DNA of 64,000 nt from positions 1 to 64,000 of the forward strand of contig DULN01000010.1 in NCBI GenBank assembly GCA_012840355.1, written 5' to 3'. This document shows positions 15,872 to 24,438 of the stretch, piece after piece. A program made the translations under genes and the position numbers. Numbering within the stretch: position 1 is the first letter of the stretch; each line of letters opens with the position of its first letter. This DNA comes from Clostridiales bacterium (GTDB lineage: Bacteria > Bacillota > Clostridia > Oscillospirales > CAG-272). Under the pieces are notes generated by a model that saw only the letters and a list, made by a program, of their open reading frames with translations, ran no database searches and was not told the DNA's origin.

Positions 15872-17815
15872 TTACTTATTGTAGACTTTCTCAAACCACT
15901 GCTCGGAGTTTGGGATGGGCCTTGCGTCCTCCCACCTAAAAACAAGCGGGCTGTGTAAATCGGTGAGTTTTACGGCGCATATTTTGCTTTTCAGCGGGTC
16001 ACTTCCCGCAGGCCTTCCGGGAATAAGGTACGAGCCGCGGCTGACACCGCCGCGCCTTTCATACTCCCGCATCGCGCAAAGGTAAACGTAGCGCGTGACA
16101 AGCGTGTCAAAGTATATGGCAAGCTCAAAAAGGGCGTCAAAATCGCCGCGGTTTATGCGAATTTCGCGTTCGAAGCAGTCAATCTCGGCGCGCACGGCAG
16201 CTATTGCGCTGTTTATTGCGTCCGGGTCGCGGATAAACGCCGCGCTGCGGGACATAAGCATGCCGCCCCTTTGCCTGCGCGCCCTTATTTCGGCGGCTGA
16301 AAGAGGGCTATATCCGCCCGAAGCCGCTTTCTCAAGCAGAGGGAGCACCCGCGAGGCGGGGCTTGCGCTTGATTGCGGCGCCGGCGCGCGCGACGCAATC
16401 CGCTGCGCCGCCCTGAGCGCGCCGACCTGCGTGGAGTTGAGCGCCGAGCCGCCCGGCCGCTTTACCCCGAACACTCCCGCCGCCTCGCCGATGACAAAAA
16501 AGCCGGACAGCGAGGTAGACTCGTACCATATATCGACCGCAAAGCCGCCGTTGTTGTGCTGCGCGCAGACGTCAATCTCAAGAGGAGTCTTGCTTAGATC
16601 GACGCCATGGCTTTTGTAAAACTCGGCTGCTCGGCGGTTCATCGCACATAGCCGCTCGTATGGCGTGGCAGGATCAAGCGCGCCGGATGCGGCGAGGTAC
16701 TCGCGCGCATCGTCGGGCAAAAGCTCGGGGGAGTATCCTTCCGGGTTGCGCGTGAAATCCAAAAATACCCGCCTGCCGCGCATGCGCTCGGCGTAGACTG
16801 CAAGGTCGACAGTGGACGAGCCGCCGGGTGTTATATTAATTCTGCCGCTTTCGGCGTCAAAGCTTATGCCCTCGCATTTTGCGGGATCAAACGGCCACTC
16901 GTAGCCTTTGAGGAATACCGCGCCGAAAAGCTCCGTGGGCGAGGCGAAAATTTCTTGCAAAAACTCGCGTTCTTTTCCGTCTTCGCCGACCGAAAAGTAG
17001 CGCGGGATTACCTGCTGGAACGAGCCTGACAGGTTCCAGCGCGGCGAGACCGAGGCGATGCCGTATTGCCACTCGGTCAAGTTGCACCCTTCGGCGCCGG
17101 CTAGGAACGCCGCGCCGTGCGAGCCGGTCTGGCTTTCAGGGTAGACGCTCGCCGCGTATACCGCAGCCGGTCCGCCGGTCGCCCACACGACCGCGGGCGC
17201 CGAAAAAAGGATAAGCCCGAACGGGTTGTCGGCGCCCACATAGTCCCGGCATATTCCCAAAACGCCCGTTACCTTACCGCAGCTTGTCAAAATCTCAACC
17301 GCACGGCAGCCGTCGAAAATCCTAATCCCGTCGCGCCGCACCGCCTCTTCAAGCCGATCTGTCATGATGCGCGAGGTGAGCGGGCCGCAGGAGGTCGCGC
17401 GCCTGCGCCCGCCGTCGTGGTCGGTTCGGTAGGCGACATACTCGCCGTAATCGTTGGTGGGGAAGGGCACGCCAAGCTCGACAAGGTTGAAAAACGCGCG
17501 CGCGGAGCCGGCGGCCTCGGCAAGCGCAAGGTCGCCGTGCATCGCGCCGCCGGAAAAAAGGGTGCTAGCAAGCTCGTAAACCGAGTCCTCACGGTCTCCC
17601 GTCAGGGAGAGCTTGTAATATGTTTGCTTGTCAGAGCCGGTGTTGCGCGAGGTACCCATGTTCATGCCTTCGGTTATAAGCGCGATGTCGCGCACGCCGA
17701 GCCTGTGTAGCCTGTCGGCGCAGGCAAGCCCCGCCGCGCCGCTTCCAACGAGCGCCGCCGCGAGCGGGACATGTGGCACGGTGTATGAGCCAAGTTTTAT
17801 GTACTCCATAATCAC
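15872..17815 (-). CDS. FAD-dependent oxidoreductase (fumarate reductase flavoprotein family)
   Basis: A 647-residue flavoprotein. The dinucleotide motif VGSGAAGLACADRL (near 22-36) binds FAD. The late motif GEAAGVFGVKRPGGSALNS closes the FAD site as in fumarate reductase, L-aspartate oxidase and APS reductase flavosubunits. A helical C-terminal region follows. There is no signal peptide, heme motif or FMN-binding domain, so electrons must come from a soluble partner. It is the last gene of a tightly packed set (stop and start codons overlap with the SDR gene, GTGA). The start is GTG at 17815 or ATG at 17809. Substrate is unknown. Confidence 0.82.
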   Translation of the reverse strand: MIMEYIKLGSYTVPHVPLAAALVGSGAAGLACADRLHRLGVRDIALITEGMNMGTSRNTGSDKQTYYKLSLTGDREDSVYELASTLFSGGAMHGDLALAEAAGSARAFFNLVELGVPFPTNDYGEYVAYRTDHDGGRRRATSCGPLTSRIMTDRLEEAVRRDGIRIFDGCRAVEILTSCGKVTGVLGICRDYVGADNPFGLILFSAPAVVWATGGPAAVYAASVYPESQTGSHGAAFLAGAEGCNLTEWQYGIASVSPRWNLSGSFQQVIPRYFSVGEDGKEREFLQEIFASPTELFGAVFLKGYEWPFDPAKCEGISFDAESGRINITPGGSSTVDLAVYAERMRGRRVFLDFTRNPEGYSPELLPDDAREYLAASGALDPATPYERLCAMNRRAAEFYKSHGVDLSKTPLEIDVCAQHNNGGFAVDIWYESTSLSGFFVIGEAAGVFGVKRPGGSALNSTQVGALRAAQRIASRAPAPQSSASPASRVLPLLEKAASGGYSPLSAAEIRARRQRGGMLMSRSAAFIRDPDAINSAIAAVRAEIDCFEREIRINRGDFDALFELAIYFDTLVTRYVYLCAMREYERRGGVSRGSYLIPGRPAGSDPLKSKICAVKLTDLHSPLVFRWEDARPIPNSEQWFEKVYNK

Positions 17816-18591
17816 AGCTTTGATATATGCATTCCGCCGTCAAGATAAATAATCTCGCCGGTCGAGTACCGCAGCGCGCCGCCGGCAAGCGCAGCCACCG
17901 CGTCGGCTATATCCTCAGGATTGCCGATACGTCCGAGCGGCGCAAGCCCGTCCGCAAGCAGCGCCTCGTAGCGCTCTCGTACGGGCGCGATCATGTCCGT
18001 GTCGATTATGCCGGGCCGCAGCTCGTAAACGTTAATGCCGTGTTCGGCAAGCCGCGCGGCGAAAAGGCGGGAAGCCATCGATAGCCCAGCTTTTGAAATG
18101 CAGTACTCTGCGCGGTTTAAGCTTACGGTTTCGGCGGAAATCGATGTAATTGTTATTATCGCGCGCGGGGTATCCGGCGCCGGGTCAGATACCATCCGGC
18201 GCGCGGCGTACTGCGTGAGGAAAAACGTGCCGCGAAGGTTGATGTTTAGCACGCGGTCGAAAGCCTCGGGCGTCAGCTCGAGCATATCGACGCGGCGCTC
18301 GGGTGCCACGCCCGCGCAGTTTGCGAGCACGTCGAGCCTGCCGAACTCCTCGTATGCGGTGTCGATGACCTTCTTTTGCCCCGCCTCGTCCGAAATATCG
18401 GCGGGGACGTATTTGTAGCTCGCCCCGATAGCGTCAAGCTCAGAGGTTAGCGACTTTACGGCGTCGCTCTCAAACCCGCGGCGCGAGCATCCGACGACGC
18501 AAAAGCCTTCTTTTGCAAGCCTTAGCATTACCGCGCGCCCGATGCCCGAAGCCGCGCCGGTAACGACAGAAGTGCGCTTTTCTTTTTTCAT
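17812..18591 (-). CDS. Short-chain dehydrogenase/reductase (SDR)
   Basis: A 259-residue classical SDR. The cofactor motif TGAASGIG is at 11-18, NCAG at 91-94, the catalytic serine in TSISAE (150-152), and Y163-x3-K167. The C-terminal RYSTGEIIYLDGGMHI closes the fold as usual. Such proteins are often named 3-oxoacyl-ACP reductase, but the position between an Old Yellow Enzyme-type protein and a flavoprotein suggests an alcohol/ketone step in a dedicated catabolic route. It overlaps the upstream gene by 4 nt (ATGA) and the downstream gene by 4 nt, a sign of translational coupling. Confidence 0.9.
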   Translation of the reverse strand: MKKEKRTSVVTGAASGIGRAVMLRLAKEGFCVVGCSRRGFESDAVKSLTSELDAIGASYKYVPADISDEAGQKKVIDTAYEEFGRLDVLANCAGVAPERRVDMLELTPEAFDRVLNINLRGTFFLTQYAARRMVSDPAPDTPRAIITITSISAETVSLNRAEYCISKAGLSMASRLFAARLAEHGINVYELRPGIIDTDMIAPVRERYEALLADGLAPLGRIGNPEDIADAVAALAGGALRYSTGEIIYLDGGMHISKL

Positions 18592-19898
18592 TTTTGAGCC
18601 TCAGCCCTTTCGCGCATAAGGTCCTGATATATAGGCAGGTACATCTCGGAGTCTCGCACGGGGCAGCCTACCGGGCGGAAACCGCCCAAAAGCTGCGAGC
18701 ATTTACCGCATGTAAGGCAGGATTTATGGCGGTCGAACTTGCCCTCGGCTATATCGCGCGCGAAATCGGGGTAGCAGAGCGCCATGCGGCCGTACCCCAC
18801 AACGTCAATCATGCCGCACTCCACCGCCCCGGCGGCGACATACGGCGAAGCCTCGCCAAGATAAGAGTAACCGGCGCCGACGAAAGTCAGCTCGGGATAT
18901 GCGATTTTGACCTGGGCGGCGGTGTTTATCATGCGCTCGACGCCGCGGAGAGGCGGCTCGGGCGAGGTGGGAACGCCCTGGCCGTAAGGCCTGTTGACGT
19001 GAGGGTTATAGTACGGCGTGCCCATAGTGAGGCTGAATAGCGTGCAGCCGCGGGCGCGCATATCGCCGATGAGCCGCAGCGGCTCGGTGAGGTCGCAGGC
19101 CACGCTACCGTCGGTCGGCACACCGAATCCCCACGGGTAGGGCATCATGTCGGACATGCCAACGCGCGAGGCGACGATTGCGGCGGAGGGCAGCGCCGCG
19201 CGCACCGCCGATACGGTGTCGAGCACCAGACGCGCGCGGTTCTCGTAAGGCCCGCCGTATTTGCCGGGCCGGTTATATGCCGATAGCAGCTCGTCGTAAA
19301 GGTAGCAGTGGCAGCACTTGACGTCGACACCGTCGAACCCTGCCTCGTACGCAAGCATGGCGCAGCGCGCGAAAGTCTCGGGCAGCCGGTCGAGGTACTC
19401 GTCGCTTACTACAGGATAATCGGGCGGGAGCGGCAGCCGGTCGTTGAGCGGCAGGCTGTGGTGCGCGATGACCGGCGCGGGCTTTCGCCCTTTCTTTGAG
19501 TAGCGGCCCGAGTGCGTGAGCTGCACTATGACTTTCACGTCCGGGTTTTCTTTTTTTATCTCGTCAATCAGCCGCTTGTAGGCGTCGGCGTTCTTTTCGG
19601 TTATCATCGCCTGCCGGTCGAACGAGCGTGCGTCTTCCTGCACCGCGGTCGCCTCAAACCATATAAGGCCCGCGCCGCCGCGCGCAAACCGCAGGTACCT
19701 GCGCGTGACCGTATCGGTCGGCGAGTTGTCCTCGGCCGAAAAGTCGCCGCCCTCCATGGGGTGAACGGCTAGCGAGTTGGCGAGCGTGACGTCGGTGCCT
19801 TTAATATGTACCGGGCGCGTCAATACCGACAGGTTATTGGAGCGCGGGAACTTATAGCCGCCGGCATCAATTTCCTTCTCAAGTTTCTCGATAGTCAT
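18588..19898 (-). CDS. NADH:flavin oxidoreductase/Old Yellow Enzyme-type protein with Fe-S cysteines
   Basis: A 436-residue FMN-binding TIM barrel. After the barrel comes CLTCGKCSQ with a further Cys at GC, giving C-x2-C-x2-C-x11-C. This is close to the [4Fe-4S] motif of trimethylamine dehydrogenase and 2,4-dienoyl-CoA reductase. The C-terminal FAD/NAD domain of those enzymes is absent, so an external electron donor is likely, perhaps the neighbouring flavoprotein. ATG 19898 is chosen because GGAGG lies 6 nt upstream; longer in-frame starts would cover that site. Members of this family reduce activated C=C bonds. The true substrate is unknown. Confidence 0.85.
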   Translation of the reverse strand: MTIEKLEKEIDAGGYKFPRSNNLSVLTRPVHIKGTDVTLANSLAVHPMEGGDFSAEDNSPTDTVTRRYLRFARGGAGLIWFEATAVQEDARSFDRQAMITEKNADAYKRLIDEIKKENPDVKVIVQLTHSGRYSKKGRKPAPVIAHHSLPLNDRLPLPPDYPVVSDEYLDRLPETFARCAMLAYEAGFDGVDVKCCHCYLYDELLSAYNRPGKYGGPYENRARLVLDTVSAVRAALPSAAIVASRVGMSDMMPYPWGFGVPTDGSVACDLTEPLRLIGDMRARGCTLFSLTMGTPYYNPHVNRPYGQGVPTSPEPPLRGVERMINTAAQVKIAYPELTFVGAGYSYLGEASPYVAAGAVECGMIDVVGYGRMALCYPDFARDIAEGKFDRHKSCLTCGKCSQLLGGFRPVGCPVRDSEMYLPIYQDLMRERAEAQK

Positions 19899-19956
19899 CG
19901 CATTCCTCCGCATGGTACTCGGCGGAGCGGGCGGTCGCCGCGCCGCCAGCGTGTTT

Positions 19957-20709
19957 TTATAAAAGCGATTTGAGATACTCGGCGTCGTCAAGCATCGCCT
20001 CGACGGTGTCGTCGTGCGAAAACTCGAGCAGCAGCCCGTGGCTTTGGCTGGGCTTGCCGTGCTCGCGGATTACATCAAGGTATTTCTTCCAAACCCCGCC
20101 GTCGTTGCGCAGCGGGTATTTTTTCGGGCCGTCCCAGTTGAACACATGAACGTGCAAAAGGTAGGGCGCCGCTTTGCGTAACGCATCAAGGTTATACTCA
20201 AGCGGCCTGTACTGGTTAGGCTGCCAGTAAAGGTAAACGTTTTGCGGGTGTCCAAGCTCGTCAAGGAGGGCTAGCGCCGAGTCGGTGTCGTCGGTCAGCG
20301 TGCCGCCGTGCCACTCGAATGTCACCGTAAGCCCATGCTTATTTGCGTCCTCCGCGAACTTGGCGATATCGGCGACAATCTCTGCGCGTTCTGTTGGAGT
20401 AGTATCGGCGCTGCCTTTTGTGCCCGCCCAAATGCGGATATTTGGAGCGCCAAGCGCGAGCGCGGTTTCTATCACCTCGCCTTTATCGGTGCTTTTGCCC
20501 GCGCGGTAATATGAACCGTACGAGTAGCAGCACAGCCCCGCGTCTTTGCAAAGTTTCGCGGCGGCTGCCGCGGCTTCGAGGTTGCCGTGCGGCACATGGA
20601 TGTCGCCGCCCCACTCTATCCCGCCAAGCCCGGCGCGAGTCGCCGCGTCCACCACACCGGCGATATCAAGCTTGCGGAAAGTTACCGAAACAAGCCCGGT
20701 GTAAAACAT
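19957..20709 (-). CDS. Sugar phosphate isomerase/epimerase family protein (xylose isomerase-like TIM barrel)
   Basis: A 250-residue AP-endonuclease-2/xylose-isomerase-like barrel. Metal-binding residues fit the family: GIEWGGD near the N-terminus, FEWHGGTLTDD in the middle, HVHVFNWDG and LLLEFSHDD late. Family members epimerise or isomerise sugars, inosols or keto acids, and some take part in C-glycoside cleavage. The ATG at 20709 has AGGAGGTG 5 nt upstream. It sits between the Old Yellow Enzyme-like gene and the D-2-hydroxyacid dehydrogenase gene, whose stop codon lies 13 nt before this ATG. Confidence 0.82.
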   Translation of the reverse strand: MFYTGLVSVTFRKLDIAGVVDAATRAGLGGIEWGGDIHVPHGNLEAAAAAAKLCKDAGLCCYSYGSYYRAGKSTDKGEVIETALALGAPNIRIWAGTKGSADTTPTERAEIVADIAKFAEDANKHGLTVTFEWHGGTLTDDTDSALALLDELGHPQNVYLYWQPNQYRPLEYNLDALRKAAPYLLHVHVFNWDGPKKYPLRNDGGVWKKYLDVIREHGKPSQSHGLLLEFSHDDTVEAMLDDAEYLKSLL

Positions 20710-20722
20710 AGCAGCACCTCCT

Positions 20723-21730
20723 TTACGCCATCGTTTCAAGCATCTCGAGCATCACTTCGTATTTTACCGGCTCGCCGCGAGCCAGCGCCTCAAACTCGGC
20801 GAACATATACTCGCCCATGCGCTGAATCTCATTGCCAATGCTGCCGGCGATATGGGGCGAAAGGAAGACGTTCGGAAGCCGGTAAAGCTCGCTACCGGGA
20901 ACGGGCGGCTCGGGGTCGGTGACGTCGAGCAGTGCGACCCGGGTCGGCACCTCCGAGAGTGCGCGCGCAAGCCCAGCCTCGTCGACCTGCGCGCCGCGTC
21001 CGGTATTGATAAACGCCGCGCCCGGCTTCATCTTCGCGAAAAGCTCGCCCGAGAGCACTCCGCGCAGCTCGGGCTTGTTCGCAAGGTGGTTAGAGATGAC
21101 ATCGCACTCCGAGAATATGTACTCGAGCGTGGTTTTGGTCACTCCCAGCGCCACCGCGGCGTCGTCGGAGAGGAATTTGTCGTATACGTAAATTTCAAGG
21201 TTAAACGGTTTTAGTAGCTCAATAACCTTGCGTCCGACCATGCCGACGCCGATAATGCCCACTTTGGCGCCGTAGTTGCCCGGGAACTGCACGGTGCAGC
21301 TGCGGTTTGCCCATTTTTCGCAGCTTCCGTATTTAAGCCGCTGATAGTAGCCCTTGTTCGCGAGCAGTATCTGCGCGACGGTAAACTCGGCGACGGGTAT
21401 GGCGTTTGCGCCCCACGCGCTAAATACTCGCACGCCGCACTCGAGGAAACTTTTCGCAAAGCCTTGAACCGAGCCTGCGGCGTAAAACACCGCCTTGAGC
21501 GAGGGCAAGTATTCTCTTATTTCCTCGCGCGAGAGGGCTGGCATTCCCCAGGTCGAGAAGATATAGTTTGCGCCAAGAAGGACGTCGCGAGCCGCGCGCA
21601 GGTCCTCCTTGCCAAACTTTGTAAAGCATGGCATCTCACCAAAGTATGCCTGCATGCGAACTTTAAGCTCCGGCGAGTATGCGTTGTCTATCGCCCGGGC
21701 TTGTGACGACATGAAAACTGCTCTCTCCAT
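20723..21730 (-). CDS. D-isomer-specific 2-hydroxyacid dehydrogenase family protein
   Basis: A 335-residue NAD(P)-dependent dehydrogenase. The Rossmann motif GIIGVGMVG lies near residues 150-160. The catalytic arginine is in INTGRGAQVDE, the acidic partner in LLDVTDPEP, and the catalytic histidine in SPHIAGS. The N-terminal part is atypical, as in the many uncharacterised family members. It would interconvert a 2-keto acid and a D-2-hydroxy acid, which fits a sugar-acid or aromatic-acid route with its neighbours. ATG 21730 has AGGTGG 6 nt upstream and is preferred to the GTG at 21739. It is probably the first gene of the minus-strand operon. Confidence 0.85.
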   Translation of the reverse strand: MERAVFMSSQARAIDNAYSPELKVRMQAYFGEMPCFTKFGKEDLRAARDVLLGANYIFSTWGMPALSREEIREYLPSLKAVFYAAGSVQGFAKSFLECGVRVFSAWGANAIPVAEFTVAQILLANKGYYQRLKYGSCEKWANRSCTVQFPGNYGAKVGIIGVGMVGRKVIELLKPFNLEIYVYDKFLSDDAAVALGVTKTTLEYIFSECDVISNHLANKPELRGVLSGELFAKMKPGAAFINTGRGAQVDEAGLARALSEVPTRVALLDVTDPEPPVPGSELYRLPNVFLSPHIAGSIGNEIQRMGEYMFAEFEALARGEPVKYEVMLEMLETMA

Positions 21731-21789
21731 ATTATCCACCTGTGCCGAGGGGCGGTAACCCCTCGGCTCCTTTCGGTAATATTTATGGC

Positions 21790-22803
21790 TTACTCATCGC
21801 TGACATCATCTCTGAAAATTGGCTCTTCCTCCGGTTCAGGCACAGCGGGCTTGTCCTGCTCGAGCGGGTCGATCATAAGCTCCTTTATCTTCGGCCATGC
21901 CGCGTAGGTGCCCATAAACGCGCTGCCCGAGAATAATATCACAAACGGCACCATAATGCCTAAGGGGAAGAACACCAGCATTAAATAGTAGGTGAAGAGG
22001 TACAAAACTATGATGCCGACTATCGCCGCGAGGTTGCGCTTGATGTTTACAAGCGCAAAAATCAGCGCGTTTTTAATTATCTTTCTGATTTTAAGGTCAA
22101 ACGTCACCACCATGATGTACACATAAAAGCGCATCATGGCATAGTAGAGGAATATGACGACGATTGCTGCAAAGAGCATATTGGTGCCGAACGAGCCGGT
22201 GTTGGCGAGGAAGAAGATAACGTCAAACGTCAAGAGCAAAAACGCCAAGACGTCGATAATGCCGAGCGCCATCGCCTGTTTCCAGTTGCGCTTTATGGCA
22301 TAGGTAAAATCCTTCCAGAAAAACAGCGGCTCGCCGCGCACGATGTTGCGCATGACATATGTCGTGCCCGCGCGTATCGGACCGAACGTAAACAGCACAA
22401 GCGCGCCCATACCTAAGAGCACGTAGGTTATGGGCGTGGGTATCTGTTTTATCGTCGGTATGCCGTACACGCCGAGCAGCGCGCCCGAAACCGGCGATAG
22501 CGGCATATTCTTAAAAAGGCCGTAGAATACGCCGTACTGGAGCGAGCTTGCGGTCGGGATAGTGCGGTTAAAGTTACCCGAAAGCCCTAAAAGGAATATA
22601 AGCACGGGGAAGTTCCCGACTATGAGCAGTATGTTTAGGTAAAAAAGGTTTGTGATGTTGCGCCACGACATTTTAAAAAACAGCGGCAAATTGCGCGGCG
22701 CGTTGGGGTTATAGCTCGATTTGGGCACTCCCTTGCCGTCGCGGTCAGGGTTAAAAATGTTATATAACGTAAACTTTTTCTTTTTTCCGGTACCTTTCGC
22801 CAT
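21790..22803 (-). CDS. DUF624 (YesL-like) membrane protein
   Basis: A 337-residue membrane protein with about six hydrophobic segments. The motifs FFKMSWRNITNLFYLNILLI and FWKDFTYAIKRNWKQA match DUF624/YesL proteins, which often accompany carbohydrate uptake and degradation genes in Firmicutes. A charged, proline-rich tail follows. The ATG at 22803 is the only plausible start, although its ribosome site is weak. It lies 42 nt downstream of the SpoIIM-like gene and 60 nt upstream of the hydroxyacid dehydrogenase gene, so it may lead that operon. Confidence 0.8.
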   Translation of the reverse strand: MAKGTGKKKKFTLYNIFNPDRDGKGVPKSSYNPNAPRNLPLFFKMSWRNITNLFYLNILLIVGNFPVLIFLLGLSGNFNRTIPTASSLQYGVFYGLFKNMPLSPVSGALLGVYGIPTIKQIPTPITYVLLGMGALVLFTFGPIRAGTTYVMRNIVRGEPLFFWKDFTYAIKRNWKQAMALGIIDVLAFLLLTFDVIFFLANTGSFGTNMLFAAIVVIFLYYAMMRFYVYIMVVTFDLKIRKIIKNALIFALVNIKRNLAAIVGIIVLYLFTYYLMLVFFPLGIMVPFVILFSGSAFMGTYAAWPKIKELMIDPLEQDKPAVPEPEEEPIFRDDVSDE

Positions 22804-22844
22804 TTTGCCAAGCCTGTAAAAGGCGTTTTCGGCTCCTTCCTGCT

Positions 22845-23381
22845 TTATAGAATCGTAAACATGTAAAGCGCAGATGAGATAAGCGCCATAAGCATCGTCG
22901 CGCCGCAGAAATAGACGATATACCGCCGCGTCTGCGTGCGCGAGAGCAGCGCTTTTGCCGAAGGCACGGAAGACGACAGCGTCAGCCTGTGCGATGTCGA
23001 CTTTTCGCAGATGTCGACATACAGCGCCGTCGCCGCCGCTATCACCGAGCCTTGGAGTATGTAAAGGAAAATCGACGGGCGGGTCTGCCACAATATCGCA
23101 ATCCCGTGTCCTGCCGAGGCGCCGAGATACAGCGCAAGCATGAAGTTGAAAAGCGGCGCAAATACCGTAAAGCCCGAAAGGAAAATCAAAAGCAGGTATT
23201 TTTCAAGCTTCAAAAACGCCAACGCCAGCGCGGCAATGGAAAACCCGCCGCCCATTCCTACGTCGGAAAGCGGCGTCAGCGCCAGCTCGCCGCCGAACAG
23301 TATGCCCGCCGCAAATCCCACGGCGGTAACACAGCCGAAGAAGAGGTATATCCTTTTCCGGCCATAAGTATTCATCCGCAT
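22845..23381 (-). CDS. Polytopic membrane protein, tentatively SpoIIM/DUF95-like
   Basis: A protein of about 178 residues with five hydrophobic helices. The order (one helix, a gap, then a group including LLLIFLSGFTVFAPLFNFML, then a last C-terminal helix) resembles stage II sporulation protein M, a component of the DMP peptidoglycan machinery for engulfment. The sequence similarity is only suggestive, so this is a guess. The start is ambiguous among GTG 23384, ATG 23381 and ATG 23375, and the ribosome site is weak. It lies between proC and the DUF624 gene on the same strand. Confidence 0.55.
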   Translation of the reverse strand: MRMNTYGRKRIYLFFGCVTAVGFAAGILFGGELALTPLSDVGMGGGFSIAALALAFLKLEKYLLLIFLSGFTVFAPLFNFMLALYLGASAGHGIAILWQTRPSIFLYILQGSVIAAATALYVDICEKSTSHRLTLSSSVPSAKALLSRTQTRRYIVYFCGATMLMALISSALYMFTIL

Positions 23382-23452
23382 CACCGGTTTTATTATATGC
23401 GTGCCCGGCTGCGTTAAGAAGTGGTTAACAATTTGTCTAAAAATACCCGCCG

Positions 23453-24256
23453 CTACATTGCGGAAAGCTCATCCGCGCGCCGCGTGCAGGCGAGCATCGC
23501 CTCGCGCACCGCTTCTTCAAATCCGCGCTCCTCTAGCACAGCGAGCGCCGCTTCGGTCGTGCCGCCTTTTGAGGCGACAATGCGTATCATCTCGCCCGGC
23601 GACTTGCCGGATTCGCGCAGCATTCTCGCCGAGCCTTCAACCATATGGCAGACAATCCCGAGCATATTTTCGGAATCAAACCCTTGCTCCGCGGCTCCGT
23701 CACAAATCGCGCGGATCAGCGCGTACACATACGCCGGCGCCGACGCGGTGACGCTGATAATCGCGTTCATATGGGGTTCATCTAAAACCAGCACCTCGCC
23801 GAGCGAGGAGAACATCCCTTTTGCAAACTCAAAATCTTCGTCTGAAACAAGCCCGTTGCGTGTCAGCGCCGTGACTCCCATGCCAATCATGAGCGGGGCG
23901 TTCGGCATCGTGCGGATAACAGGCACCTCACCTAGCAGCCCGACAATCCTTGCGATTGTCACGCCGGCCATAATCGAAACAAAAACTTTGTCAAAAAGCC
24001 TTGTGCCGCGAATCATTCCGGCAAGCTCGGCAAAATTTTGGGGCTTGACCGAGAGGACCACATAGTCGGCGCCCTCTACCGCTTCTGCGGCGGTGGAGTG
24101 GAAGGTATAGCCCCGCCCTTCAAACCGTGCGTATTGCGCGGGGTTTATGTCATACAGCGAGATATGGATGCCGTCCCTTTCGGAAAGCCCGCCAATGATT
24201 GCCCCGGCCATGTTGCCTGCGCCGAGGAAAGCTATCGTTTTCAACGCGTGTGTCAC
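23453..24256 (-). CDS. proC: Pyrroline-5-carboxylate reductase
   Basis: ProC carries out the last step of proline synthesis, reducing pyrroline-5-carboxylate with NAD(P)H. The 267-residue protein has the Rossmann motif FLGAGNMAGAI at the start, the mid-region VIRTMPNAP, and the C-terminal signature VTASAPAYVYALI followed by SPGEMIRIVASKGGTTEAAL. These are diagnostic. The start is GTG 24256, or possibly TTG 24244. No other proline genes are adjacent. Confidence 0.95.
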   Translation of the reverse strand: MTHALKTIAFLGAGNMAGAIIGGLSERDGIHISLYDINPAQYARFEGRGYTFHSTAAEAVEGADYVVLSVKPQNFAELAGMIRGTRLFDKVFVSIMAGVTIARIVGLLGEVPVIRTMPNAPLMIGMGVTALTRNGLVSDEDFEFAKGMFSSLGEVLVLDEPHMNAIISVTASAPAYVYALIRAICDGAAEQGFDSENMLGIVCHMVEGSARMLRESGKSPGEMIRIVASKGGTTEAALAVLEERGFEEAVREAMLACTRRADELSAM

Positions 24257-24359
24257 CCGTAGTAATTATTTACTAATAATGATAACACAACTGCCGGAAA
24301 AAGTCTACCGCTGGGCGGATTTTTTGTGGCAACAGAGGTGCACGCGTCGCAAATATCTA

Positions 24360-24388
24360 TTGAAAAATAACGTATGTATGTATATAAT
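24360..24388 (+). promoter_or_regulatory. Sigma-A promoter for the UroD/MtaA-type gene
   Basis: TTGAAA (24360-24365), 17-nt spacer, TATAAT (24383-24388). Predicted start about 45 nt before the ATG at 24439. Confidence 0.75.
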
Positions 24389-24438
24389 TATATGGAACTC
24401 TGTGGAGTAAAAAACGGTAAATGGCGGAGGATGCGACT

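Noticed and set aside
16095-19772. Several plus-strand open frames opposite the redox cluster
   Set aside because: They are antisense shadows of high-GC genes, rich in Arg and Ala, without ribosome sites or recognisable domains.
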